Positions 53,477-62,824 of a stretch of 64,000 nucleotides of DNA are shown piece after piece. This DNA is from CAZJFH01 sp964545205 (lineage in GTDB: Bacteria; Pseudomonadota; Alphaproteobacteria; Rhodospirillales; Magnetospirillaceae). The notes under the pieces are model-generated. The model was not told where the DNA came from, did not search any database, and saw only the letters and a program-made list of their open reading frames with translations. A program made the position numbers and the translations under genes. Position 1 is the first letter of the stretch; each line of letters opens with the position of its first letter. The stretch is taken from NCBI GenBank assembly GCA_964545205.1, contig CAZJFH010000008.1, positions 29,214-93,213 of the forward strand, in the 5' to 3' direction.

Positions 53477-54013
53477 ATGACGCACAATCACGCTTCCGGC
53501 GGCGCCTGCATGGGGCGACGCCAGTTCCTGATCTTCGGCGGCGCCGCCGTCGCGATCGTGGCGGCGGGACCGAAGCTCGGCTTCGCCAAGGGCGCCGATC
53601 TGGTCGGCAGCCGCTGGCCGGCCAAGAAGATCGCCTCGCTGGCCGAGTTGAAGAGCAAGCAGGCCGTCGAGTTCTTCTATCCGAACGACAACGTCCGCAA
53701 CTTCATCGTCAAGCTCGAGGAGAAGGCCGGGGCCGGCGTCGGGCCGCAGCACGATATCGTCGCCTTCAACGCCACCTGCACGCATATGGGCGGGCCGGTC
53801 GGCGCCGAAGCCTACAAGCCGGCGCACAACATCGTCGGGCCGTGCCCGCTGCACCTGACCACCTTCGACCTCACCCGCCACGGCATGGTCGTGTCCGGCC
53901 ACGCCACCGAGAGCCTGCCGCAGATCATGCTCGAAATCCGCGACGGCGACGTCTACGCCGTCGGCGTCATGGGCCTGGTCTTCGGCTATTCCGAAAATCC
54001 GCGCGGCGCCTGA
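53477..54013 (+). CDS. idrB: Rieske [2Fe-2S] subunit of iodate reductase / arsenite-oxidase-like enzyme
   Basis: A 178-residue Rieske protein. It has a twin-arginine signal (MGRRQFLIFGGAAVAIVAAG, from residue 12) and so carries its large partner out through Tat. Cluster ligands are C101-T-H103 and C123-P-L-H126. It resembles AioB. The neighbouring peroxidase pair points to IdrB. ATG 53477 is preferred to GTG 53471, which overlaps the previous stop; AAAGGA lies upstream. Confidence 0.83.
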   Translation: MTHNHASGGACMGRRQFLIFGGAAVAIVAAGPKLGFAKGADLVGSRWPAKKIASLAELKSKQAVEFFYPNDNVRNFIVKLEEKAGAGVGPQHDIVAFNATCTHMGGPVGAEAYKPAHNIVGPCPLHLTTFDLTRHGMVVSGHATESLPQIMLEIRDGDVYAVGVMGLVFGYSENPRGA

Positions 54014-54025
54014 GGAGGAACCGAA

Positions 54026-56695
54026 ATGGCTAACAAGATGATCACCAAGGACGCCGTGCCGCTTCCGCCCAAGAATGCGGACGTGCTGACCACCGCCTGC
54101 GCCTACTGCACCATCGCCTGCGGCTACAAGGTCTACCGCTGGCCGGTCGGCGCCGAGGGCGGCCAGACGGCCGAGCAGAACGCGCTCGGCTACGACATGG
54201 GGCATGCGGACGCCAACGGCGCCTGGATCAGCCCCAACCAGCATCAGGTCGGCTTCTACCAGGGCCGTCCGCACCACTTCGCCGTGCTGCCCGACCGCGA
54301 CGCCACGGTCGTCAACCCCGACGGCAACCACTCGATCCGCGGCGGCACCCTGGCCGGGCGCATCTACAGTCCCGATGCCTTGACCCGCGACCGCCTGCAG
54401 CACCCGATGATCCGGATCGACGGCAAGCTCGAGAAGGTGTCGTGGGACGACGCCACCGACGTCATGGCGGCCGTTTCCAAGCACGTGCTCGACAAGTACG
54501 GCGTCCATGCCTGGGGCATGAAGACCTACAGCTACGAGTATTTCGAGAACACCTACGCCATCTCGAAGCTGGTCAACGTCTCGATCGGCACCCCGGTCTA
54601 CGCGCCGCACGACAAGCCGCAGAACGCCGAGGACGCCGCCGGCATGGACGACGCCGGCATCAACTCATTTGCCGCCTGCTACGAGGACTGGGGCTCGTGC
54701 GAGGTCGCCTTCCTGTCGGGCGTCGACCCCTATGAGACCAAGACCACGCTGTTCACCACCTGGATGATGGGCGGGGAGGTTCCCGACAAGAAGCTGATCT
54801 TCGTCACGCCGCACAGGACGATGGGCGTGGCCTGGGCAGAGCAGAACGGCGGTCTGTGGCTGCCGATCATCCCCGGCACCGACACGGTGCTGCACTTGGC
54901 CCTGGCCCGCATCGTCATCGAGAACGGCTGGCAGGACCAGGCCTTCATCGACCAGTGGGTCGCCAACAAGTGGGACATCGAATCCGGCTACGGCCGGGGC
55001 ACCCGCAACACCCGCTGGCAGTGGCGCACCACGATGAGCCCGGCGATCCAGAGCGACTGGGAGGACTACAAGAAGTTCATCCTCGCCGAGGAATCCTCGA
55101 AGCTCGAGAACGCCGCCAAGATCACCGGCCTGTCGGCCGAGCTGATCATGAAGGCGGCCGAGATGATCGCCAAGCCCAGGGCCGACGGCTCGCGCCCGAA
55201 GACCTCTTTCATGGTCGAGAAGGGCAACTACTGGTCCAACAATTACATGAACACCGCGTCGCTGGCGGCGCTCGGCCTGATGTGCGGCGCCGGCAACCGG
55301 CCCGGCCAGGTCATCAGCCGCGGCGGCGGGCACCAGCGCGGCGGCATGGGCGCCGGCGGCGGCCGCGGCTGGCTGAGCCCTGAGAAGTTCCCCGGCCGGC
55401 GCAAAAAGTCGCTCAACGTCGACCGCTGGGTGATGGATGGCGAGGTCCGGTTCATGTGGACCATCGGCCTGACCTGGTATCCGGCGATGATGGCCAGCGA
55501 CGAACTGGCGCGGCGCGTCGGCGAGCTGACCCGCGGCAACCCCAATCAGCCGAAGAAGCTCGACAAGAAGCACATCATCGAGGCGCTGATCCGGCGCGTC
55601 GACAGCGGCGGCATGGTGCTGGTCGACTCCGACATCTACCCGGTCGCGCCGCTCAACACCGAACATGCCGACATCGTGCTGCCGGCTGCCGGCTGGGGCG
55701 AGGTCGACTTCACCCGCTGCAACTCGGAACGCCGCCTGCGACTGTATTCGGCCTTCAACGACGCGCCCGGCCAGGCCAAGCCGGACTGGTGGGCGATCGC
55801 CGCCTTCGGCCGCAAGATGGGCTTCGACGGCTACGACTGGAAGGACTCGAACCAGGTGTTCGAGGAAGCCAGCCGCTTCAGCCGCGGCGGCGTGCTCAGC
55901 TATCACGTCCTCGTCACCGAGGCCAAGAAGCGGGGCATGACCGGCCACGAGCTGCTGCGCTCGCTGGGCACCGAAGGCATCCAGACGCCGATCCGCCTGG
56001 TCGGGGGCAAGATGGTCGGCACAAAGCGTCTGCACGACGCCACCAACGACTGGGGCGAGGTCGAGGGCGTGACCGTCGACCAAAAATGGCTCTACGCCTT
56101 CGGCACCCATTCGGGCAAGGCACTGCTGCTCAAGACGGCCTGGAAGGACTTCCCCGGCTGGAGCGACTTCTACGAGGCGGTCAAGCCGCGGGCCTACAAG
56201 GGCGAGATCTGGGTCACCAACGGCCGCGTCAACGAATACTGGCAATCCGGGTTCGACGACGACCGCAAGCCCTACATGGCCGCCCGCTGGCCGCACCCGC
56301 AGATCGTCATCCACCCCGACGACGCCAAGGGCATCGAGAGCGGCGACTTCGTCGAGGTCGTCAACGACGCGGTCTACGTCCAGACCGGCGAGCCGATCGG
56401 CGTCCTCGGCAAGGATCTGACCTTCACCGAGCTGATGAAGAACGGCCACATCAAGGTCACCGAAGGCCGCTTCACCGCGGTCGCCATCGTCAGCGCGGAG
56501 ATGCGTCCCGGCGTCGCCAAGGCGCAGTTCAACAGCCCGAAGTCGATGGCCAACGCGGTCTGCCACGCGGTGCCCGATCCGGTCACCGGCAACTACCGCT
56601 ACAAGCTCGGCCGCGGCGTCCTGCGCAAGGTCGGCGAGTCGCCCTACAAGCACGACCTGACGGCGATGTCGCTGAAGCCGCGCGACGTGGTCTGA
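54026..56695 (+). CDS. idrA: Molybdopterin catalytic subunit of iodate reductase / arsenite-oxidase-like enzyme
   Basis: An 889-residue DMSO-reductase-family enzyme of the AioA/IdrA branch. The N-terminal [3Fe-4S] ligands are C25-A-Y-C28-T-I-A-C32. The molybdopterin core follows, with TYSYEYFENTYAISKLVNVS, then YAPHDKPQNAEDAAG and the active-site-like SRGGGHQRGGMG, comparable with the GGHQ stretch of AioA. No own signal is present; it would be exported with the Rieske subunit. It is somewhat longer than typical AioA (about 825). The gene set (two peroxidases, Rieske, large subunit) favours iodate reduction; arsenite oxidase remains possible. Confidence 0.83.
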   Translation: MANKMITKDAVPLPPKNADVLTTACAYCTIACGYKVYRWPVGAEGGQTAEQNALGYDMGHADANGAWISPNQHQVGFYQGRPHHFAVLPDRDATVVNPDGNHSIRGGTLAGRIYSPDALTRDRLQHPMIRIDGKLEKVSWDDATDVMAAVSKHVLDKYGVHAWGMKTYSYEYFENTYAISKLVNVSIGTPVYAPHDKPQNAEDAAGMDDAGINSFAACYEDWGSCEVAFLSGVDPYETKTTLFTTWMMGGEVPDKKLIFVTPHRTMGVAWAEQNGGLWLPIIPGTDTVLHLALARIVIENGWQDQAFIDQWVANKWDIESGYGRGTRNTRWQWRTTMSPAIQSDWEDYKKFILAEESSKLENAAKITGLSAELIMKAAEMIAKPRADGSRPKTSFMVEKGNYWSNNYMNTASLAALGLMCGAGNRPGQVISRGGGHQRGGMGAGGGRGWLSPEKFPGRRKKSLNVDRWVMDGEVRFMWTIGLTWYPAMMASDELARRVGELTRGNPNQPKKLDKKHIIEALIRRVDSGGMVLVDSDIYPVAPLNTEHADIVLPAAGWGEVDFTRCNSERRLRLYSAFNDAPGQAKPDWWAIAAFGRKMGFDGYDWKDSNQVFEEASRFSRGGVLSYHVLVTEAKKRGMTGHELLRSLGTEGIQTPIRLVGGKMVGTKRLHDATNDWGEVEGVTVDQKWLYAFGTHSGKALLLKTAWKDFPGWSDFYEAVKPRAYKGEIWVTNGRVNEYWQSGFDDDRKPYMAARWPHPQIVIHPDDAKGIESGDFVEVVNDAVYVQTGEPIGVLGKDLTFTELMKNGHIKVTEGRFTAVAIVSAEMRPGVAKAQFNSPKSMANAVCHAVPDPVTGNYRYKLGRGVLRKVGESPYKHDLTAMSLKPRDVV

Positions 56696-56806
56696 CGGAG
56701 TGCCCGGGGCCGGCGACTTTCCCCCTGTGTTCTCCGCCGGCCCAACCGGCCCGGCCTCTTCCCCGAGGCCGGGCCACCTTTTCCCTGGTGATGCAAGGAC
56801 CCTGTC

Positions 56807-57004
56807 GTGGACGAGCAATGCGACCCGTCTGAAATCCGTTGGTCGGCGGTCGTGCTGGCGCAACGCGTCGCGGAAGCCAGCGAAGACGGTCTGTCTTTGC
56901 GGCGGCTGATCAGCCTGCGCCGGCGCCTGCGCCGATTGGAGCGGAGGCTGGCGGCCGTGGCCCCAAGCATGGCGAACCGGTTCGAGAAGGACGACGGACG
57001 ATGA
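56807..57004 (+). CDS. Small basic hypothetical protein coupled to the Crp/Fnr gene
   Basis: A 65-residue, mostly helical, Arg-rich protein (LSLRRLISLRRRLRRLERRL). The GTG start at 56807 has AAGGA upstream. Its stop overlaps the ATG of the Crp/Fnr gene (ATGA), so the pair is translationally coupled. Function unknown. Confidence 0.5.
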   Translation: MDEQCDPSEIRWSAVVLAQRVAEASEDGLSLRRLISLRRRLRRLERRLAAVAPSMANRFEKDDGR

Positions 57005-57693
57005 ACGCCTTACCGGACTTCCTGAACTGCCAGGCCGAGGAACTGCCGCTGTGCCAGCCCGACGCCTGCTGCTGCGGCCACCCCGCCAGCGACCGGCGCC
57101 GGCCCTACGGGCGGGGCGAGCGCATCTTTTCGGCGGGATCGGCGCCGGCCGGCATTTACCAAGTGGTCAGCGGGCTGGTGGCGCTGCATTCGCGCGAGAC
57201 CCGCAACGGCGCCTCGATCGTGCGCCTGGTCTGGCCGAAACAGGCCTTCGGCCATCGTTCGACCTTAGCCGAGGCGCCGCATGCCACGACGGCGATCGCC
57301 GCGACCCCTTCGCTGGTGCGCTTCATCCCCAAGGACGTCTTCATGCAACACCTGGCCGAGAACCCGACCCGGCGAAGTCAAGCGCTGGCATATATGGCCA
57401 GGCAACTGGCCGGCGCGTTTTCCGCCCAGTCGGAGACTCTGGTCCTGCCCGCCGCCGACCGGCTGCTTCGCCTGCTGTCGCGCATCGGCCAGTCCGCCGA
57501 CGGTCAGGTGCGCGGCGACTGGGTCGAGTTCACGCTGCCTTTGAGCTACCAGAATATTGCGCTCTTCCTTGGCGTCGCGCCGGAAACCCTGTCACGAATG
57601 CTGGTCAAGATGGAGCTGGACGGTGGCATCCGCCGCAACGGCCGGTCGATCGCCGTACCGATCGCCTTGTTCGCGGACCATCCGGTTTCGTGA
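57001..57693 (+). CDS. Crp/Fnr-family regulator with N-terminal Cys cluster
   Basis: A 230-residue regulator. Residues 1-27 contain five Cys (10, 18, 23, 24, 25). The cyclic-nucleotide-type beta roll is ~35-135, a long dimer helix follows, and the C-terminal helix-turn-helix is ~185-225 (YQNIALFLGVAPETLSRMLV). Classical Fnr needs a fourth Cys in the beta roll, but none exists after residue 25. If a cluster forms, all ligands are N-terminal. The position after idrA suggests control of anaerobic or iodate-linked genes; this is inference. Confidence 0.83.
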   Translation: MNALPDFLNCQAEELPLCQPDACCCGHPASDRRRPYGRGERIFSAGSAPAGIYQVVSGLVALHSRETRNGASIVRLVWPKQAFGHRSTLAEAPHATTAIAATPSLVRFIPKDVFMQHLAENPTRRSQALAYMARQLAGAFSAQSETLVLPAADRLLRLLSRIGQSADGQVRGDWVEFTLPLSYQNIALFLGVAPETLSRMLVKMELDGGIRRNGRSIAVPIALFADHPVS

Positions 57694-57894
57694 GCGTGGC
57701 TGATCGTGAATCGGCGCGGAATTTCGGCCGCCTGTTTCGTCCCACTTGAGTGAGTTGCTGCGCCGATCAGCGTTTCACGGCGGCGCCGATCCGGCCGATC
57801 GGCAACAGGTGACGTCGGGCGCCAAGCCGTGCGCCCAGGACTCCGCCGCTTGCCACCGTGCGGACCTCAGGGCCGTGCCGCGGTCAGCGCCCGG

Positions 57895-58704
57895 TCATTT
57901 CGATGCCGTCGCCGTCGTCATGCCCACCTCGAGGAGCATCGAGCCGTCCGCGACGAACGCCTGCCATTGTCGGCAGACCTCGCGCTCCAGTGCATCACGC
58001 TTGGCTTCGCCGGCGCGGTTCGCCGCTTCGGCCATCGGCGTGCTGAAGATGTACTGCCACAGGAACTCGGCGGGCGGCGGGAGGCGAAGGGTCTTCGGTG
58101 TCGCCCGGACATCGACGTCCCGGAATCCGGCGCTGCGCATCAGATCGGATATTTCCTCCACTTCGTGCAGCGAGAACACGTGATCGCTGAATGAGGCGGC
58201 TTCCGGGCTGATATGTCGGGCCAGAGCCTCGGTCATGATCGCGAAGATCGTTGGCTTTGGCCCGGGCGTAGTGATGACGGCCCGTCCACCCCCATCCAGC
58301 AGGCGCCGCATTTCGCGCAGCGCCGCCAGCTTGTTGGGGACGAACTGGAGGCCCATCTGGCAGAGCGCCACGTCGAAGCTCCCGTCCGGAAGCGGCATCG
58401 CCTCGGCACTCGCCTCGCACCATTCGATAGAGAGATCGGGTGGCGTCTGCGAACGGGCCACCGCCAGCATGGCCGGGTTCACGTCCAGGCCGGCAACGCT
58501 TCCCGCGGCGCCGACGCGCTCCGCCGCGAGCCGCGTCACGACCCCGGTGCCGCAGGCGACGTCGACCACGCGCTGGCCGGGGCGAAGACCGGCGACGCCG
58601 ATGAGATCTTCGGCCACTGGCGCCCCGATGGACGGAACGAAGTACCGCTGGTAGTTCTCGGCAGGGCTTCTGCCGAAGGATTCGCTATAGGCTTGCCGGG
58701 TCAT
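57895..58704 (-). CDS. SAM-dependent methyltransferase (UbiE/Methyltransf_11-like)
   Basis: A 269-residue class I methyltransferase. SAM motif I is VVDVACGTGVVTRLAAE, with the acidic SAM residue in GSVAGLDVNPAMLA, motif II PDGSFDVALCQMGLQFV, and motif III around LLDGGGRAVITT. The substrate is unknown. The ATG at 58704 is preferred because GAGGAGGAAG precedes it. It is downstream of, and on the same strand as, the TPR-LuxR gene, with 119 bases between. The preceding 57694-57894 holds nothing recognisable. Confidence 0.83.
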   Translation of the reverse strand: MTRQAYSESFGRSPAENYQRYFVPSIGAPVAEDLIGVAGLRPGQRVVDVACGTGVVTRLAAERVGAAGSVAGLDVNPAMLAVARSQTPPDLSIEWCEASAEAMPLPDGSFDVALCQMGLQFVPNKLAALREMRRLLDGGGRAVITTPGPKPTIFAIMTEALARHISPEAASFSDHVFSLHEVEEISDLMRSAGFRDVDVRATPKTLRLPPPAEFLWQYIFSTPMAEAANRAGEAKRDALEREVCRQWQAFVADGSMLLEVGMTTATASK

Positions 58705-58823
58705 CGTCTTCCTCCTCTTCGTTGAAGCCGCGTAGGCTAGGGCGAAGGGGGAACCGGCGCATCGCTCGAACCAACCACATCCTGGGCGGTACACATGGTC
58801 AGGATTGACCATATCTCCGAGGT

Positions 58824-60470
58824 TCAGACGAGCTTGTGCTTGTGGGCGACTGCGCCGGCGGCGGTTCGGGAGCTGACCGCAAGCTTGTCGAAGATGTTGC
58901 TCACGTGACGGGCAACAGTGTGCTCGCTGATTCCCAGCGCGGCGCCAATCTGCCGATTGGTCTCGCCGGCGGCGATTAGCGACAGCACCTGCCGTTCACG
59001 CTCGGTCAGCGCGCCGAGCGGACCACCGCCAGCGGATGTCAGCCGGTCGAGTTCGATCAGGTCGGGCGCAGCACCCAGCCGGCCGAACACGGAGCGAGCG
59101 GCCTCGAAATGCAGGTGCGCGGTTTCATCGTCGCCAAGGCGTCGGCAGATTCGCCCGAGCAGGACCCGGACACGCGCGGACTCGTAAGGCATGCCCAGCT
59201 GCTCCCAACCCGCCCATGCCTCGCGCAGGTGGCTGAGGGCGGCTGTCGTCTGGCCGCCCGCGAACCGGACGGCACCTGTTGCCTGGGCGGCGGCAGCCCG
59301 TAGGAAAGGGGCATCGAAGGTGGTGGCGATCCGCTCCAACTCGTCTGCGGCCGCATTTGCGCCGTCGAGATCGCCGGCGGCGATCAGGACCTCGACGTAG
59401 GTTCCGAGCAGCCGGACACGTGCTGGTCCGGCGCCAAGACCCTGTTGGACGCCGGCACCATCGGCAACGCTGCGCATCGCGGCCACAGCCGCGTCGACGC
59501 GGCCCTCGGCCAGCCGGAGCAGTGCCATTCCGGGAAGCGGCTCGCAGCCGTTGCGGCCCGCCTCGGCGTACATTTCTTTGGCCTGCGCATACTCGCCGCG
59601 CAGACGATGGAGTTCGCCCTGCTGGTAGCATGCGCGCCCGACCACAGGTTCCAACCTGACGGCAAGATGTTCGCGGGCCTTCACCGCCTCGGAGAGTGCT
59701 TCGGTCCACTCGCCGTTCCACTGGAGGACTTCCGAGCGATGGACCAGACACTGGCCGCGAAAGGGCACCAGATCCGGCTGTGAGGCACACCAGGCGCTAA
59801 GCTGGATGGTCCATTCGCGCGCCCGGCGCAGGTCGAAGATGCGCTGGCAGGTCAGGATGACGGCGCAATAGATGATTCCGGCCAACATCGGCGCCACCTC
59901 TCCTGCCGTGACCGCCACCATGGCCTCGTCGAGCTGCGCGACACCTTCGGCGCTCTTCTGCAACTGAATCAAGCTCTGGCCACGACTGAGCAGACTGAGC
60001 GCCAGCAGATCCGGGTCGCCGAACCGCTCGGCGAGCGCCATTGCGCGGTCGAAAGCGGCACACGCACTCCCGGCCTCGCCCTTCGCCATCGCCAACAATC
60101 CGGTGACGATGAGCCCGTAGCCCTCCTCCACACAGGATTCGCGATCCTTGAGAAGCCGCTGTGACCGGGCGAGCCAGCCGGTGCAGCGGGCCGCCTCGCC
60201 CCCGAGCAGCAGGCACAAGCTGAGCCAGAAACCCCATCGGGCAGCCCGCTGGACATCCCCCTGGTCAATGAACTGATGGTGGGCGCGCGTCCAGACGGCG
60301 ATCGCGTGGGCTTCCTCGCCGACGAGATATGCAGCCGTCCCTAACCGTTCGAGGTCCGCGGGATCGAGGACGCCATCGCGATCCGCCGCGCAGAGTTGCA
60401 GGTACGCTTCTCTCCATTGCTGCTGGGCGAATGCCTCTCGCCCCTGAACGATCGTGGCGGTTCGCGTCAT
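58824..60470 (-). CDS. TPR-containing LuxR-family transcription regulator
   Basis: A 548-residue regulator without an ATPase domain. Residues ~10-460 are helical TPR-like repeats (AFAQQQWREAYLQLCAAD, AEGVAQLDEAMVAVTAGEV, TALSHLREAWAGWEQLG). The C-terminal LuxR helix-turn-helix is ~480-545 (LTERERQVLSLIAAGETNRQ, GISEHTVARHVSNIFDKL). The ATG at 60470 is chosen over a TTG 66 bases upstream. Such proteins respond to small molecules or protein partners through the TPR part. Its target may be the methyltransferase or carotenoid-oxygenase gene. Confidence 0.85.
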   Translation of the reverse strand: MTRTATIVQGREAFAQQQWREAYLQLCAADRDGVLDPADLERLGTAAYLVGEEAHAIAVWTRAHHQFIDQGDVQRAARWGFWLSLCLLLGGEAARCTGWLARSQRLLKDRESCVEEGYGLIVTGLLAMAKGEAGSACAAFDRAMALAERFGDPDLLALSLLSRGQSLIQLQKSAEGVAQLDEAMVAVTAGEVAPMLAGIIYCAVILTCQRIFDLRRAREWTIQLSAWCASQPDLVPFRGQCLVHRSEVLQWNGEWTEALSEAVKAREHLAVRLEPVVGRACYQQGELHRLRGEYAQAKEMYAEAGRNGCEPLPGMALLRLAEGRVDAAVAAMRSVADGAGVQQGLGAGPARVRLLGTYVEVLIAAGDLDGANAAADELERIATTFDAPFLRAAAAQATGAVRFAGGQTTAALSHLREAWAGWEQLGMPYESARVRVLLGRICRRLGDDETAHLHFEAARSVFGRLGAAPDLIELDRLTSAGGGPLGALTERERQVLSLIAAGETNRQIGAALGISEHTVARHVSNIFDKLAVSSRTAAGAVAHKHKLV

Positions 60471-60655
60471 GGCTCGAGTTTCTACAAGCAGCCGTTCTCG
60501 GTGGCCCGCGTCCACTTCAGATGAAGAGGCGCTCAATGCCGAAGATGTCGTCGTCTTAACATGCGATCATCGCGTCAAGCTCGCCTCCGGCATTCGGCAT
60601 TGTCCCGTTGCCGGAACAGACCGACGCGGCCGCACGGAATCTCGAAGGGTGCCTA

Positions 60656-62143
60656 TCAAACCAGGGGCGGACGGCCTTGATCCGTAGTTAGGTGCACCGG
60701 GTCCTGGACCCAGGCGCCATGCAGCGACGGCGGCAATTGCTGATCGAACCAGAGCCGGGCGACCGGGTCCGTAGGCGCGGTGCCGTCCCAAATTCCCAGA
60801 TGGGTGGCGCCGGCAGCGAAGTCCGTGACCATCGCCAGCACCCAGACCGCGTCCTCGCCGCTCCCCTTCGGCACCGGGATCGGCTCGCCGACGGCGCGAT
60901 CCGGCCCGGCGTCGATCTCGATCACCTCCCCGGTCTCGAAGTCGAACCGCACCAGTCTGTCCCACCAGGTTCTCGCGGCATCTTCGCTCGAATGCGCCGC
61001 CATCCAGGCGAAACGGTGTCGCCGCCCCTGCAATTCGGGGTGAATCCGCGGGAATTCGCAGGACCGATCCCAAAGCTGCCGCCAGTGCGCGGATCGCGCC
61101 GCGAGATCGATCTCGCCGCGCCACAGCCGGCCGGGATGCGCGGCGCCGTCGAGCCCGGACGGCACGCGGTCGAGCCATTCGAGCACGCCGGCGAAATCCG
61201 GGTAGCGCACCAGATCGAGCACGATCCGCGTGCCGTCCTCCGCCTCGAAGGCGTTGACGCCGTGCCAGAAGAAGAACGGCTCGGTCTCGATCCGGATGAT
61301 CCGCTCGGGCTCGTCAATGGGAACGACGACGACCTGGGTCGCTCCCGCCGCATCCCATTCCAGGCTTTCGACGAAGCTGCCGCGCCACAGCATCGCCATC
61401 GGACTGCCCCATAGCGGCGGCAGCACCAGGACGATGTGGTTGCGCGTCACGAACAGGTCGTGCACCTCGGACACCCCCGGCAGCGGCAGCGAGCTCAGCA
61501 GCGACGGTGCGCCGCGGTCCGGCAGGGCGTAGATGTCGAGGGCCGGCCGCGGGCCGACGCGCAGGCCCATCTGGTAGGTCGTCGCGCGCTCCGGGACCCG
61601 GTGCGGATGGGCGTTCCAACCGCCGCGGATCACCCCGCCGAGATCGGTCTCGCCGAGGCTGGCCAGCGTCTGCGGATCGATCTCGACCGGCGGCGTGGTC
61701 TCGTAGAGCGCGAACAGGCGCCCTTGCCAGGGCAGGACATTGATGTTGGCGACGTTGCGCACCGGGTTCTCGCCGAACAGGGCCCGCGCCCGCTCGGGCA
61801 CGCTCATGCGCTGCCGGAAGGCGCCATAGCGGGTGTCCCGCCGGCCGGCGTCGCGATCCGCGCTCGGCGAGTGCACGACGCGCACGGCGCCCGCCGCGCC
61901 CTCGCCGTCGAGGCGGAGCGCGACCACGGCCCCGTTGCCGTCGAACCAATGGGGATCGCGCCCGCTGTCGAAGACCGCCGGTCCGTTCCGGTACAGCGTG
62001 CCCCGCAGGTCCGCAGGCAGCCTGCCTTCGACGCGCAACGGACGGAAGGCATGCTCGCGGTCGAGGCCGCGCATCGCGCTGCGCGTGGCGGAAACGGGTT
62101 GTGGCGACGGCTGCTGGGTCAGGACGTCCACGGCGACCTCCAT
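60656..62143 (-). CDS. Carotenoid oxygenase family (RPE65-like) enzyme
   Basis: A 495-residue non-haem iron enzyme of the carotenoid/stilbene cleavage oxygenase family. The N-terminus has LPADLRGTLYRNGPAVFD and HWFDGNGAV. Likely iron-ligand histidines lie in GGWNAHPHRVP, SEVHDLFVTRNH, FFFWHGVNAFE and the C-terminal PSLHGAWV. These enzymes cleave a polyene or alkene double bond with O2; the substrate is open. The ATG at 62143 is used; a GTG lies 27 bases upstream. No carotenoid genes are adjacent. Confidence 0.85.
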   Translation of the reverse strand: MEVAVDVLTQQPSPQPVSATRSAMRGLDREHAFRPLRVEGRLPADLRGTLYRNGPAVFDSGRDPHWFDGNGAVVALRLDGEGAAGAVRVVHSPSADRDAGRRDTRYGAFRQRMSVPERARALFGENPVRNVANINVLPWQGRLFALYETTPPVEIDPQTLASLGETDLGGVIRGGWNAHPHRVPERATTYQMGLRVGPRPALDIYALPDRGAPSLLSSLPLPGVSEVHDLFVTRNHIVLVLPPLWGSPMAMLWRGSFVESLEWDAAGATQVVVVPIDEPERIIRIETEPFFFWHGVNAFEAEDGTRIVLDLVRYPDFAGVLEWLDRVPSGLDGAAHPGRLWRGEIDLAARSAHWRQLWDRSCEFPRIHPELQGRRHRFAWMAAHSSEDAARTWWDRLVRFDFETGEVIEIDAGPDRAVGEPIPVPKGSGEDAVWVLAMVTDFAAGATHLGIWDGTAPTDPVARLWFDQQLPPSLHGAWVQDPVHLTTDQGRPPLV

Positions 62144-62824
62144 TGCTGCGGCAGCCAAGCCGGCCGCCACGCGGATCGAGCCTCCAGACTATCAGGCCGG
62201 TCAGGACCGGCCGATGTGCCGGGCGGATATGGCTGCCGCGATTCCGTCTGGGCGGCCGCGGCGTGTTGATCGGGCCACAGCGTCCATCAGCCCGGCCGCA
62301 GGTGTAGTATTGCGAGCCGTGGTCGTCCCGCAGTCCGGCGGTTACCGGCTGAACTCGTACAGTCGGCCGGGCAGTCCAGCCCCAGCCCGTCCACAATCGT
62401 CGGGCGAGATTTTGATTGTTTTCGGACGAATCGGCTCGATTTCCTCCCATTCACGTCCGGAGGGCAGACCATTATCCCTATGGAATTGCGTCGAAAACCG
62501 CTGCCATCCAGGATCTGCATGGTCTGCACGGTGCATTGAAATTTTCGTGTTATGTTACCGGCGGTCATGAGGCGTGTCCCAACATGCGTCCACCATGCGT
62601 CCATTATGGACGCACTCATCCATGCAGCCTGCATTCTGTCGGTGACGGCTTTGACCGGATTGCGTCATTCGCCGCTTCAGGTGCCGAACTGGATCGACAC
62701 GCTGATATCCGCCATTGAGCACAGCAGCACGGTGTCGGCACCCTCGCCTACGGCGACTTCCAGCCGCAAGATGCAGGCAAGCCGCGGGCCGAATCACGTT
62801 TTCCGATTTTCCGCCTCGCGCCGC
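62144..62824. other. Non-coding region with operator-like palindrome
   Basis: About 680 bases in which I find no supported gene; base composition is more A/T-rich than elsewhere. A perfect palindrome, TGCGTCCA-tta-TGGACGCA (62596-62614), has an extra half site ATGCGTCCA just upstream (62584-62592). It may be a regulator site or a remnant. Confidence 0.35.

Noticed and set aside
54026..56695. Arsenite oxidase (AioA) as the primary call
   Set aside because: It remains the main alternative, but the two linked di-haem peroxidases and the larger size fit iodate reductase better. No aioX or other arsenic gene is nearby.
54665..56863. Minus-strand frame of about 730 codons opposite idrA
   Set aside because: A shadow of the molybdoenzyme gene with His/Arg/Ala-rich text and no motifs.
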